Shown here: positions 1 to 8,306 of the stretch, piece after piece
Position numbering within the stretch: the stretch's first letter is position 1
How the letters are laid out: every line of letters starts with the position of its first letter
Source: Fretibacterium sp.
Lineage (GTDB): Bacteria; Synergistota; Synergistia; Synergistales; Aminobacteriaceae
Reading direction: 5' to 3'
Assembly (NCBI GenBank): GCA_012520235.1
Contig: JAAYOR010000052.1
Location: 1-42,730, forward strand
DNA: 42,730 bases
Made by a program: the position numbers and the translations under genes
The notes under the pieces: model-generated
What the model saw: only the letters and a program-made list of their open reading frames with translations
Databases searched by the model: none
What the model was told of the DNA's origin: nothing

Positions 1-105
1 CGTTACCAACAAGTATCAGGACTCGGGAGCTGCGTTCCCTTTGAGCACTTAGGAGTGACATTTTATCTGAACAATTAGGGGTGACATTTTCTCTGGCTAT
101 TGACA
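1..105. mobile_element. Probable end of an IS21-family insertion sequence (remnant or edge of an element outside the window)
   Basis: Two copies of a 19-bp direct repeat with 17 matches lie at 51-69 and 77-95, 26 bp apart, both built on GTGACATTTT. The segment ends in TGACA at 101-105, so read on the minus strand it begins TGTCA. Internal repeats of a GTGACATTTT type near a terminus that starts with TG are what I remember of IS21-family (istA/istB) ends. An open frame ends in TAG at 50-52 and could be the last codons of a transposase gene, but 16 codons are too few to identify. The presumed end lies 3 bp from the stop of the radical SAM gene. The family call is inference from the repeats only. 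Confidence 0.5.
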
Positions 106-108
106 GGC

Positions 109-1422
109 TTATTTCGAGAAATCTGATTTAGTCAGCGTTTCCTCAGAGGTCTTTCCCTTCGCTCGTTCTTTCAAGGACTGAAGGGTCTCCGGAGTGGGCG
201 CACCGGCAACGTAAGGGGCATAAATGGTGTTGTTGTGTAGCAGAGGCTCTTTTTCAATCGCAGGGGTGATCTTTAAAGCTGTCTCATAAAGGGAAGTTCC
301 AGGGATAGGGGAGTATTCCGAAAGTTTGGGGCGGCCTCCCAGAGCCAGAACATAGTCAATAGAACGCTTCACGTCTTTCAGGTCCTGCCCCGGAAGCCCT
401 ACCAGAATATAGGTCTCTATCTGTTCAGGGGCATAACCGGCCTTAAAGAGGGCACGGACTGCCCTTTCATAGTCCCGGCGGGCCGCTTTCCCGGAGCTGT
501 TGGCTTGAGTGTAGTCGTCCAGCCCCTCAAGGCTCAGCCGTATTGTCCGAAAGCCGGCCTGAAAAAGAGCGTTGCAGCACCTTTCGTCAAGAGAGGCGAC
601 GTGGAGCCCGTTGGGCGTGTGCAGGCGCAGATGGGGCAAATGCTTCTGAAGCTGGTCAAGCAGAGGGTAGAATCGTTCCTCAGGGTTCAAAAGCAAAGCG
701 TCATCGTAAAAGACAAGATCGGTGAGCGAGGGGATGGCAGCCAGCGCTTCCATATCAGCCTCAAGCTCTGCCTCCGGGCGCATTTTAAAAGAGCCCCAGA
801 GCAGCCGGGTCGCGCAGTAGGAGCAACGCATCGGGCAACCCCAGGAGGTTATCAGGACAGCATACTGCAGCCCGGGATAAAGATCGAAGGCCGGGGAGGT
901 GAAGGGCAGGGAGAGCGGGGCGGTCTGGACGATATCCGCTCCGCTCCTCCAAGCATGCTCAGGACACAGTCTGACATAGGTTCCCCCAAGGTAGACCGGG
1001 ACGTCGGGCCAGACCGTTTTCAGGACACGGATGGTCTCAAAGACGCCCTCGTACCAGTAGGTCATGGCGGAGGTCACGAGGACCAGGTCGGGGCGCTCCA
1101 TCCCTTTAAGGCGAGCCATGAAATCCGCTACGGGCAACCCAAAGCGGCGATAGCGTCTTGGAATGTTTTGATAGGGAGGGGGCTTTTCAAGCGTTGTTTG
1201 TGTCGTCTTCCAGCGCCCGAAGCTCAGAGGCTTGCTCCGCCCCTCCCAAAGGAGGTCCAAAAGGGCGATGCGGTTACCTCTCTGCCTCAGAAAAGCCAGT
1301 AAGCTCAAGAGTCCTACGGGCTTGCTCCAGAGGTCAAACCAGGCGAAATCCCTCACGTAAGGGTTGACGCCCAGCACAAACTTCCCAGACAGCTCGCCTA
1401 GGAGCTTTGAAACGTCCGACAT
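109..1422 (-). CDS. Radical SAM protein with N-terminal cobalamin-binding-like domain
   Basis: The protein has 437 residues. The radical SAM 4Fe-4S motif CPMRCSYC (C196, C200, C203) follows a hydrophobic strand, as expected. The N-terminal ~170 residues, with VTSAMTYWYEG and VYLGGTY, resemble the B12-binding-like Rossmann domain of the B12-binding/radical SAM superfamily, but I see no clear DxHxxG cobalamin motif. After the cluster come YDDALL, RLSLEG and VGLPGQ, typical of the Elp3/MiaB-type TIM barrel. The start is supported by GAGGAGAG about 7 bases upstream of the ATG. The substrate cannot be told from sequence. The stop is 3 bp from a probable IS end, so the C-terminus may have been altered by the insertion. 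A terminator and a repeat-rich gap separate it from the upstream macroglobulin gene, so it is probably transcribed alone. Confidence 0.85.
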   Translation of the reverse strand: MSDVSKLLGELSGKFVLGVNPYVRDFAWFDLWSKPVGLLSLLAFLRQRGNRIALLDLLWEGRSKPLSFGRWKTTQTTLEKPPPYQNIPRRYRRFGLPVADFMARLKGMERPDLVLVTSAMTYWYEGVFETIRVLKTVWPDVPVYLGGTYVRLCPEHAWRSGADIVQTAPLSLPFTSPAFDLYPGLQYAVLITSWGCPMRCSYCATRLLWGSFKMRPEAELEADMEALAAIPSLTDLVFYDDALLLNPEERFYPLLDQLQKHLPHLRLHTPNGLHVASLDERCCNALFQAGFRTIRLSLEGLDDYTQANSSGKAARRDYERAVRALFKAGYAPEQIETYILVGLPGQDLKDVKRSIDYVLALGGRPKLSEYSPIPGTSLYETALKITPAIEKEPLLHNNTIYAPYVAGAPTPETLQSLKERAKGKTSEETLTKSDFSK

Positions 1423-1523
1423 AATTTAACTCTCCTCATAGCTGCCCCATTTTGGAGAGGGCTTCCCTGGCGATTTTACTTCAAAACTCAAACTTCGCAC
1501 AGACAAAAAATCGAAAATAAATC

Positions 1524-1551
1524 CGCAGATGACGCAGATGGACGCAGATTT
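1524..1551. repeat. CGCAGAT short tandem repeat with distal inverted copy
   Basis: CGCAGAT occurs three times, at 1524-1530, 1533-1539 and 1543-1549, with spacers of 2 and 3 bases. An inverted copy AAATCTGCG lies at 1612-1620, so the unit could fold into a long hairpin. A T-rich stretch separates the arms. Confidence 0.6.
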
Positions 1552-1724
1552 TTTAAAAGACTTTTTACTTTTTTAGGCGGAGTTTTTAATCTTTCAGTTT
1601 TTTAATCTGTGAAATCTGCGCAATACTCCAGAGTACCTTCTCGCCTTCTTCCAGAAGGCTCACCTTGTCTGCGGATAGTTTTTGAGGTATTGCGCTTAGA
1701 TTATAAATCCATGATGATAAAAGA

Positions 1725-1759
1725 AGAGAGGTCGGGTTATAAAGCTTCCCGACCTCTCT
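1725..1759. terminator. Rho-independent terminator, probably bidirectional
   Basis: A perfect 12-bp stem, AGAGAGGTCGGG (1725-1736) with CCCGACCTCTCT (1748-1759), encloses an 11-base loop. The plus strand continues with a run of T from 1758. On the minus strand the sequence after the stem is also T-rich (CTTCTTTTATC). It lies 39 bp past the stop of the minus-strand macroglobulin gene and most likely ends that transcript. Confidence 0.85.
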
Positions 1760-1797
1760 TTTTGCTCCTTTTCTGCTCGTTTTTACGGAGCCTTGCC

Positions 1798-4700
1798 TTA
1801 CCTTATCGTCAGGGTCTCAGGCGTCTCTCCCACAAAGGATATCTCAGGATCGTACATCCCGACGGCAGTGACGGGAGGGATGACAAAGGTCCCCTTAGTG
1901 ACCGCTCGGAGGCTGAAGCGATGGGTTTTTGCCTCGGAAAGCCGGTCGACGAAGAGCAGAAGTCGATCGTCCCGTGCCTCAAATCGCCCTATCGGGTACT
2001 CGTTCTCCTCCAGAATCTGTGGGGTCTCTATCTCCAATCCCGCAGGCAGAAGGAAGGCAAGGGCCAGGTTGCTCACCGGGAGGAGGGGATTGAGGGTGAG
2101 ACTTATCTGGACCTCGTCCCCCTGAGCGAACCCCTTGGAGAGGTCGAGCTCCGTCCCGCTCTTGTCTGACCAGAGGACGGCTACTTCCACCCCCTGTTTT
2201 TGAGGCTCGGGCCTGGAGGCAGAGGCGCCGATGAGGTTCCAGGTGTAATATCCCTGTCCCGAGCCCTGGAGGGAAAGGGTCAGGTCGGCCGGGGTCTGAT
2301 CGGAGAGGGGGAGGGAAGCGCTTTGACCGCTCTTAAAGGAGAGGAGCGTTTTGCCGTCGCTGTCCTTGACCTTACCCTCAAGGTTCGCCTTTTCGCTGCC
2401 GGTTTTCAGAAGGTAACGGCCCAGCGCCATGGCTGCCGCCGAGTTCTCCTGAGTGCTGTACCAGCGGTTTTCCTGCCCCCACTTCACCAGCTGTGTCGCC
2501 AGCTTGAGAGCTTCCGGCGCGTTCGGCTCCACTTCCGACCAGAGGGAGAGGAGGAGCGCCGTGTTCCTCACGTCGGAGTCCAGCGTCTCATAGCGGGACT
2601 CGGAGGGGACTTTCCCCGAAGCTCCGGTTCCCAGATCCCGCAGAGCGTCCGCCCGGCCTTCTATGCAGGACGCTGCCCCGGCAAGATAGATGCTCCCGGA
2701 GGGCCACATATTGGCCTTGTTCTCCTCAAGGTACTGGAGCCAGCCAAGGGGCTTCTCTCCGTTCAGGGCCAGGACATAGACTGCATAGGCCTTGGTGGTG
2801 AAGTCATCCTTCTCCTGGGTGGGATAATTATTCCCCGGCATGGAGGCCAGGTAAGCTCTGATCCAGTTCAGGGCCCCCTTCAGCATATCGTCCGGGAAGG
2901 GCACGTCGGCCTTGCGAGCCTCTATCAGGAAATGTGTGGCATAAACGCTGCCCCAGTTGTAGGGCGCCGTGTCACCAGGCCAGCGGGCGAAGGAGCCATC
3001 ATAAAGCTGCATGGATTGGACGCGGGCCAAAGCGGACTCCGTCTTGAGCCTGACAGAGTCATCGTTGACGAGGAGCGGATCCACCTTGGCGATAGCCTCC
3101 GGGAGCACCAGGAACGGCCAGGCGGCAGAGAGCACCTGCTCCAGGCAGCCGTAGGGGTAGCGCAGGAGGAAGCTGATAGCTCTGTTCAAATCCACAGCCG
3201 GCGTGTCCGCAAGCGTGAGGGTCCCCTGAAGTCCCTGCAGGAAGTCTTCTTTGGGCAGCTCAACAGAGGTTTCTCCTGCCTTGAGCAGTCCGGACCCGGA
3301 TTGAGCCGTCACGGGCCATGGGGAGCGGACGGGCAGATCGATGCTCTGCTTAAAGGACTTTGTCTCTCCGTCCTCAAGCCAGGAGGTCGTGACGTTCCAG
3401 ACAGCATTCCCAAGAGTCGAAGCCTTGACGGAGACCGCAGCATTTGCAGAGCCGCCGGGCTCCAGCTCCAGGACAAAACGATGTTCGTCGAGCTCCAGCC
3501 CTCCCTCTGCTACGATGTCAATCGAGACGAGACGGCTCTCCTCCGAGGAGTTGAAGACGGAGATAGGGGCTGAGAAGGTGTCTCCGGGCGCGGCAAAACG
3601 AGGCAAGTCAGGCTCGGTGACGATGCTCCGGGCTATTTGAACCTGCTTTTCCGCCGCTCCGAATCGGGGTCCGGAGGCTGCTACCGCAAAGAGACGTCCG
3701 CGCCCGCTGAATTCGGGGACATCCAGCTCTGCCCTGACCAAGCCGGCCTCGTCAGCTGAAAGCGTGCCTTCAAACAGGGAGAGGATCTTGAAGCGCTGGC
3801 TTCTCTTACCCATCCCGGCCATCGCCCCCATCGCCTCCTGAAGGGCGCCTCCGGCCGGATGCAGGGCTTCCGTAGCCTGAGACTCCAGGGGCATCAGTTG
3901 ATCGTACAGGTCGTATCCCTTAGATCCCATCTGCTTGAATCCCCAGAAGTGGTTCAGGAGGTCGGGGGTCTTGTACTGCGTGAGGTTCAACACGGCATCG
4001 TCGACAAGCGCTAAGGTCACGTCACCCTTGGCGGGGTTACCCTCAGAATCCTTGAGCGTCAGAGTCACGGGGAGAGGCTTTGCTGGCTCTGTCTTATCAG
4101 GCGCCTCCAGGTCGAGTGCCAGGCGGTAAGGGCTCCGGTCTGCCTTCAAAGGCGCGATGCCGACGGCTCGATGGGTGCCCCAAACCTCCTCCTCAATGAC
4201 AGGGCGGATGAGCCACGCGGAGCACCAGGCGTTGGGCATCATTTTTTCCGTCACGGGGACCTCAATGACGGTGTCCGAGGCGGAGACCGTCAGGATCTTC
4301 CGGAAGAGCAGCTCTTCTCCTTCAACATTGAAAAGAAGAAGGCCTTCAAAGGGGGCGCTCAGGGTGACCTTTGCCGTCTCCCCGATCTTGTACTCGTCCT
4401 TATCCAGGGAGATCTCAACCCGGTCCATCAGCTGGGAGCCGCCCCTGTCGGCATACTCGGGGTCGTCGGCGTAAAAGCGCAGGGACGCTCGGGCCATCTC
4501 ATCCTCATCCGATATGCGGATCATATAGGTTCCCCATCGCTCGGGGCGGAAGGTCACTTGTCCCACCCCATCCTTCAGGGTGAAGGTTTTATGCTCCACT
4601 TCGGTGAGCTCTTCGCTGCTCTGCCAGCGGGTGTAGCCGTCAAGCTGCACCAGGTTATAGTTCCAGGAGACGCGATAGAGAGTTGCCGAGAGCTCTCCCG

Positions 4701-7170
4701 GATCCGCAGGGTTCTCCTCGGGATCGATAGCCGCGACTTTGAAGGTCAGATCCCGTTTGACGCTGAGGCTCTCGTTGGTGTCTGCGATGCCCAAAAGCCA
4801 TGGGGTCGGGTAGTAGGGCAGGGTGATGCTCTTGGAGATCCAGCGGCCGCCGGGTTCCATCACGGAGCTGCTGAGGGTCACACCGATGATTGAAGCTGCC
4901 TCCCATTCCGCGTCGAAGAGAAGGCCGGTCGAGCCCTTGCCTTTGTCGTCCAGAACGCCTCCGTTCAACTCACCGGAGACGGTTGAAAAGCGTCGGGTCG
5001 GGTCTCCGAACACGTACCCCTTCCATCGATCCTTGGTGGGGATGAAGTCAGCAGCACGAGCGGTCCAGTCCCCCTTCCAGGTCAGCCCGGCTCCGTCCAC
5101 GCCGAAGAGGTAACGTGCGGTGAGCGCCAGGTTCAGGTCGGTCTTGTGTTGAAGGTACTTTGCATCAGCCTCCAGGTCAACCTCAATGCGCGGCGGAGCG
5201 AAGTCCTCGACGTGGAAGGGCATGACGGCCAGAGGGGAGTCCTCCTTGCCGGGGACCAGTATCGAAGCGCGCCAGAGCCCTGTCATGGCGTTGGGGGGGA
5301 GAGGAAGGGAGAAGAGGCCCGCTCCCTCGTCGCTGAGGTGTAGGGTCTCCCGCCTGAAGAGGCGCCCCAATGGGTCCTGAATGGAGATGAGGACGGGGAA
5401 AGGCTGTGGAGTGCTGATGTCCGCATTGCGCACGATCGTCTTGAATGGGACCGTCTCACCGGTTCGGTATATGTCGCGCGCCGAGAAGAGCATCGCGTCA
5501 TACCCTTCTCTCAGCCAGGGGCGTCCTGCTGTGTCAAATATCTCCCGGCTCAGAAGGTCACGATTGAGCTTCACAAAGGAGATATCATCCTCAAGGGTCA
5601 CGACGGCCAGGGCCGGAGTGCCCTCCTCAGGGTCCCAGGGCTTGTCGCGCTGAATCAGACAGACGCCCTCAGCGTCCGTAAGCCCCTCTGCCAGAACCTG
5701 ATTCGTCTGGCTGTAAATGCGGACAGTTGCGCCCTCAAGCGGTTGAGTGGTCGAGAGGGTGTTGACCCAGGCCAGAGCTCCGTCCTCCCAGAGCCTCACG
5801 ACCAACCCCATGTCGCTCAGGTTGACTATCTGAGAGGTCTCGTCCCAATAGCTCTTGTCCTGATTGGAAACGGAGAGCAAAAAGAGGCCGCGAAGCCCTC
5901 CGGCCAGCTCCTCCAGCGAGAGGCTGCGGCGAATCGTCTCGTTGAGGGGCAGGGAAAGGGTGTAGTCCTTGCTGTAAATTCTGCGGGCCAGATCTTTTTG
6001 GAAGGAGGCGTCTCCATTACTATAACCATCATAATAGTAGCTCTCCCTGGGGCGCAGGACAAAGGGGAGGTTGTTTTCATAAAGACGCCAGAGTTCGACC
6101 TTGATCTTGTTGACATTACGGAGCTCCAGGGGGAGCCGCCCGCCTCCGCTCGGTGAGAGGAAAGTCCCGGGGACGGGAAAGGAGATGAGGGGCGCGAGGT
6201 CCGGCATGATGACGGCCTGTTGATACGCCTCCGCCAGAACGAGACCGTCGGACTTGGAGGGGAGCCCTTTTTTCAGGGTCACCACAAAACGATCCCGCGG
6301 CTTCATCTCGCCACAGAGCTGGATTCTGCCCTCATAGATGGAGTCGATCCTGAATGGGACAGGGGGCTCCAGCTGAATAAAATCTTTGGCCTGGGCCGGG
6401 TCGATGGAGAAATTGGTGTCGATGACGATCCCGCTCTCCCTGGCAAAGAGCGATGAGACGAGGAGCGTCGGGCGCAGGACCACGGTTCTGATGACGTCCT
6501 CCTCAAGACCCAGGTTCCCCGTCTGTCCCGTGAGGCCGGAGGCCAGCTTGACCCTCAGCTTTGTCGGCTTGCTCACTGCTCCGATGCTTAAAGACACGTT
6601 GAGCGACGAGGAAGGCGCCCCGCCGAGGATGCGATACTGCAGAGGTTTGTTTTCTTCATTCAGGACACTAAGGAAACCGGACAGCCTGGAGGGAGAGACG
6701 GGGGCGTTGAAGTTGAGCCTCAGAGAGGCGGTGTTGTCCCAGCCCATGACGGCCTGAAGGGTGTCGAGCATCAGGGAGTCCGTCTGAAAGAAGAACGTCC
6801 CGGGCCCAACCCCTTTGCCCTTCAGGTCCTTCAGCCCGTCCTGAAGTGAGGCCTTATAAGCGGTCCCCGCTTCCAGAGGCGCCAGAAGAGACGCGGAGAA
6901 GGTCTTGGAATCCAGCCACTTGCCCTCCGCCTGGACCGAAGGGCTTATCACAAAGGGGAAGTCCTGAGTACCGACGGTTTTACCCACCTTTGCCCTTTGG
7001 ACCATGGGATTGGTGAAGACTATCTTGAACGCGACGTTGTCGGAGACTCTGCCGCTCGGGGAGAAGGTCTTCACCCCCTGAGGCGTCTCGGCAGCCGAAA
7101 GCCCGGGGGTGAGACACAATAAGAGAAGCAGAAGCCATAGGAACGAGAATTTCTGTCTGAACATATTCAT
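1798..7170 (-). CDS. Bacterial alpha-2-macroglobulin with thioester, exported
   Basis: The protein has 1790 residues, within the usual 1500-2000 of bacterial alpha-2-macroglobulins. These act as protease traps in the periplasm or at the outer membrane. The N-terminus carries a signal peptide, a poly-Leu core followed by LSA-AE, with no clear lipobox, so a soluble periplasmic protein is likely. The thioester motif GCLEQ is intact (Cys1342, Gln1345). A flexible Gly/Ala/Met-rich stretch ending in a basic GKRSQR, around residues 1103-1125, fits the bait region where a protease would cut. Middle segments such as DIYRTGETV and LPPNAMTG match MG-type beta-sandwich domains. The ATG at 7170 has AGAGG directly before it. 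The ATG two codons later (7164) has better spacing and may be the true start. The partner gene pbpC (PBP1C), common next to this family, is absent from the window. Confidence 0.93.
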   Translation of the reverse strand: MNMFRQKFSFLWLLLLLLCLTPGLSAAETPQGVKTFSPSGRVSDNVAFKIVFTNPMVQRAKVGKTVGTQDFPFVISPSVQAEGKWLDSKTFSASLLAPLEAGTAYKASLQDGLKDLKGKGVGPGTFFFQTDSLMLDTLQAVMGWDNTASLRLNFNAPVSPSRLSGFLSVLNEENKPLQYRILGGAPSSSLNVSLSIGAVSKPTKLRVKLASGLTGQTGNLGLEEDVIRTVVLRPTLLVSSLFARESGIVIDTNFSIDPAQAKDFIQLEPPVPFRIDSIYEGRIQLCGEMKPRDRFVVTLKKGLPSKSDGLVLAEAYQQAVIMPDLAPLISFPVPGTFLSPSGGGRLPLELRNVNKIKVELWRLYENNLPFVLRPRESYYYDGYSNGDASFQKDLARRIYSKDYTLSLPLNETIRRSLSLEELAGGLRGLFLLSVSNQDKSYWDETSQIVNLSDMGLVVRLWEDGALAWVNTLSTTQPLEGATVRIYSQTNQVLAEGLTDAEGVCLIQRDKPWDPEEGTPALAVVTLEDDISFVKLNRDLLSREIFDTAGRPWLREGYDAMLFSARDIYRTGETVPFKTIVRNADISTPQPFPVLISIQDPLGRLFRRETLHLSDEGAGLFSLPLPPNAMTGLWRASILVPGKEDSPLAVMPFHVEDFAPPRIEVDLEADAKYLQHKTDLNLALTARYLFGVDGAGLTWKGDWTARAADFIPTKDRWKGYVFGDPTRRFSTVSGELNGGVLDDKGKGSTGLLFDAEWEAASIIGVTLSSSVMEPGGRWISKSITLPYYPTPWLLGIADTNESLSVKRDLTFKVAAIDPEENPADPGELSATLYRVSWNYNLVQLDGYTRWQSSEELTEVEHKTFTLKDGVGQVTFRPERWGTYMIRISDEDEMARASLRFYADDPEYADRGGSQLMDRVEISLDKDEYKIGETAKVTLSAPFEGLLLFNVEGEELLFRKILTVSASDTVIEVPVTEKMMPNAWCSAWLIRPVIEEEVWGTHRAVGIAPLKADRSPYRLALDLEAPDKTEPAKPLPVTLTLKDSEGNPAKGDVTLALVDDAVLNLTQYKTPDLLNHFWGFKQMGSKGYDLYDQLMPLESQATEALHPAGGALQEAMGAMAGMGKRSQRFKILSLFEGTLSADEAGLVRAELDVPEFSGRGRLFAVAASGPRFGAAEKQVQIARSIVTEPDLPRFAAPGDTFSAPISVFNSSEESRLVSIDIVAEGGLELDEHRFVLELEPGGSANAAVSVKASTLGNAVWNVTTSWLEDGETKSFKQSIDLPVRSPWPVTAQSGSGLLKAGETSVELPKEDFLQGLQGTLTLADTPAVDLNRAISFLLRYPYGCLEQVLSAAWPFLVLPEAIAKVDPLLVNDDSVRLKTESALARVQSMQLYDGSFARWPGDTAPYNWGSVYATHFLIEARKADVPFPDDMLKGALNWIRAYLASMPGNNYPTQEKDDFTTKAYAVYVLALNGEKPLGWLQYLEENKANMWPSGSIYLAGAASCIEGRADALRDLGTGASGKVPSESRYETLDSDVRNTALLLSLWSEVEPNAPEALKLATQLVKWGQENRWYSTQENSAAAMALGRYLLKTGSEKANLEGKVKDSDGKTLLSFKSGQSASLPLSDQTPADLTLSLQGSGQGYYTWNLIGASASRPEPQKQGVEVAVLWSDKSGTELDLSKGFAQGDEVQISLTLNPLLPVSNLALAFLLPAGLEIETPQILEENEYPIGRFEARDDRLLLFVDRLSEAKTHRFSLRAVTKGTFVIPPVTAVGMYDPEISFVGETPETLTIR

Positions 7171-7424
7171 CCTCTTTTTTCATCCTCCTCGTGATCATTG
7201 CATGAGATAAGCTTGAACTTCAAAACGCGCACGATCTTAATTTCTTGATTCTTTGCGATCATTATAATAAACTTCCCCGTGTTTTTAAAGGTGGACAAGG
7301 GGCTGTTTTCCCCACCCCTACCGATGAATAAAGAAAAAAGAGGGGCGCTTCAATTTTTTATGCGCTACAATGAGGGGGAAGTTCAATCCGGTCTCATAGG
7401 ACGGAGGGAGCAGGAGGCGAGGCA

Positions 7425-8306
7425 GTGCAGAAGAAGGGGATCTCCCAATGCGTGGTCGTCACGGGAATATCCGGTGCGGGCAAGACAACGACCCTGAAGG
7501 TCCTGGAGGATTTTGGCTTTTTTGCCATCGACAACCTTCCCCCCGCCCTTTTGCCGCAGCTCTTGCATCTTCTGGCGGACAACCAGGCTGCTATCCAGAC
7601 GGGCGTCGCCGTGACGATTGACCTGAGGAGCGTCTCCGGCTCTGAGGAGCTCATCAAAATCATTGAGGGGCTTGAAGCAACCTTGCCCTCCGTGAGGATC
7701 CTCTTCCTCGACTCTTCAGACGAGAGCCTCATCCGCCGTTTCGAGCAGACCCGCCGCAGCCATCCTCTGAGCCGGCAACGTTCGATTCAGGAGGGGATCC
7801 GCAGGGAGCGGGAGCTCATGGCCCCGATCCTGGCTCAGGCGGACCTGGTCATCGACACGTCTTTTATGGACCTCCAACAGCATCGCCAGAGGCTTCTGCA
7901 GGAATTTGCCCAGGACAGCAGAAACGGCGTCTCGCTGCTCCTCACTTCCTTCGGATTCAAATACGGGGTCCCTCAAGACTGCAACTACGTTTTTGACGTG
8001 CGCTTCCTCTCAAACCCCTTCTACGTCCCGGAGTTGAAGCCCCTGAGCGGAGAGGACCCCGAGATTCAGGAGTACCTCAAAGGTTTCCCTGCAACCCATG
8101 ATTTTCTTGCCGAGACCATGCGTTTTCTGGATTTTGTGGTCCCTCATTACCTTGAGTCAGTCAAGTCTCAGATGCACGTGGCGGTCGGCTGCACGGGGGG
8201 ACGGCATCGTTCGGTGGCCGTGGCCAGATGGCTTTACGAGCATTGTAAGAAGAAGAGGGTTGACGTTGGGCTCATCCATAGGGACTGGGAGAGGGGTTCC
8301 GCATGA
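7425..8306 (+). CDS. rapZ: RapZ/YvcJ-family nucleotide-binding protein (RNase adapter)
   Basis: The protein has 293 residues; the family is about 285-300. An N-terminal Walker A motif GISGAGKT (residues 14-21) is followed by the family signature IDNLPP (35-40). The C-terminal half ends with GCTGGRHRSV (about 255-264), the conserved patch of the RapZ C-terminal domain. In E. coli, RapZ directs RNase E to the sRNA GlmZ; in Gram-positive bacteria the homologue YvcJ binds GTP and affects competence. The RNA-adapter role is not proven for this lineage. The start is GTG at 7425, with AGGAGG at 7412-7417. The last codons overlap the next gene by 4 bases (ATGA), so the two are translationally coupled. 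The order rapZ-yvcK-whiA is a conserved cluster. Confidence 0.95.
   Translation: MQKKGISQCVVVTGISGAGKTTTLKVLEDFGFFAIDNLPPALLPQLLHLLADNQAAIQTGVAVTIDLRSVSGSEELIKIIEGLEATLPSVRILFLDSSDESLIRRFEQTRRSHPLSRQRSIQEGIRRERELMAPILAQADLVIDTSFMDLQQHRQRLLQEFAQDSRNGVSLLLTSFGFKYGVPQDCNYVFDVRFLSNPFYVPELKPLSGEDPEIQEYLKGFPATHDFLAETMRFLDFVVPHYLESVKSQMHVAVGCTGGRHRSVAVARWLYEHCKKKRVDVGLIHRDWERGSA

Larger units (their letters stand above)
1423..1797. other. 375-bp gene-free gap with repeats and hairpins
   Basis: No credible gene was found here. The gap holds, in order: a CGCAGAT triplet repeat (1524-1549); a 9-bp inverted repeat formed by its last copy (1543-1551 with 1612-1620); a 9-bp inverted repeat GCGCAATAC/GTATTGCGC (1618-1626 with 1687-1695) enclosing a 6-bp hairpin (1643-1648 with 1654-1659); and a strong terminator (1725-1759). 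The CGCAGAT element looks like one of the degenerate palindromic intergenic repeats that are scattered through some bacterial genomes. Confidence 0.6.

Noticed and set aside
505-1302. Long plus-strand frames opposite the radical SAM gene, and similar long frames opposite FlgK, FlgL, Maf and flagellin
   Set aside because: They mirror high-GC codon bias of the real genes, have no recognisable domains, and lack ribosome sites.
1618-1695. Inverted repeats as an integron attC site
   Set aside because: The arms do not match the RYYYAAC/GTTRRRY core sites and no integrase is present.
7240-7268. TATAAT at 7263-7268 between the macroglobulin gene and rapZ as a promoter
   Set aside because: No acceptable -35 box at 16-18 bases; the box is palindromic and AT-rich, so it is not informative.
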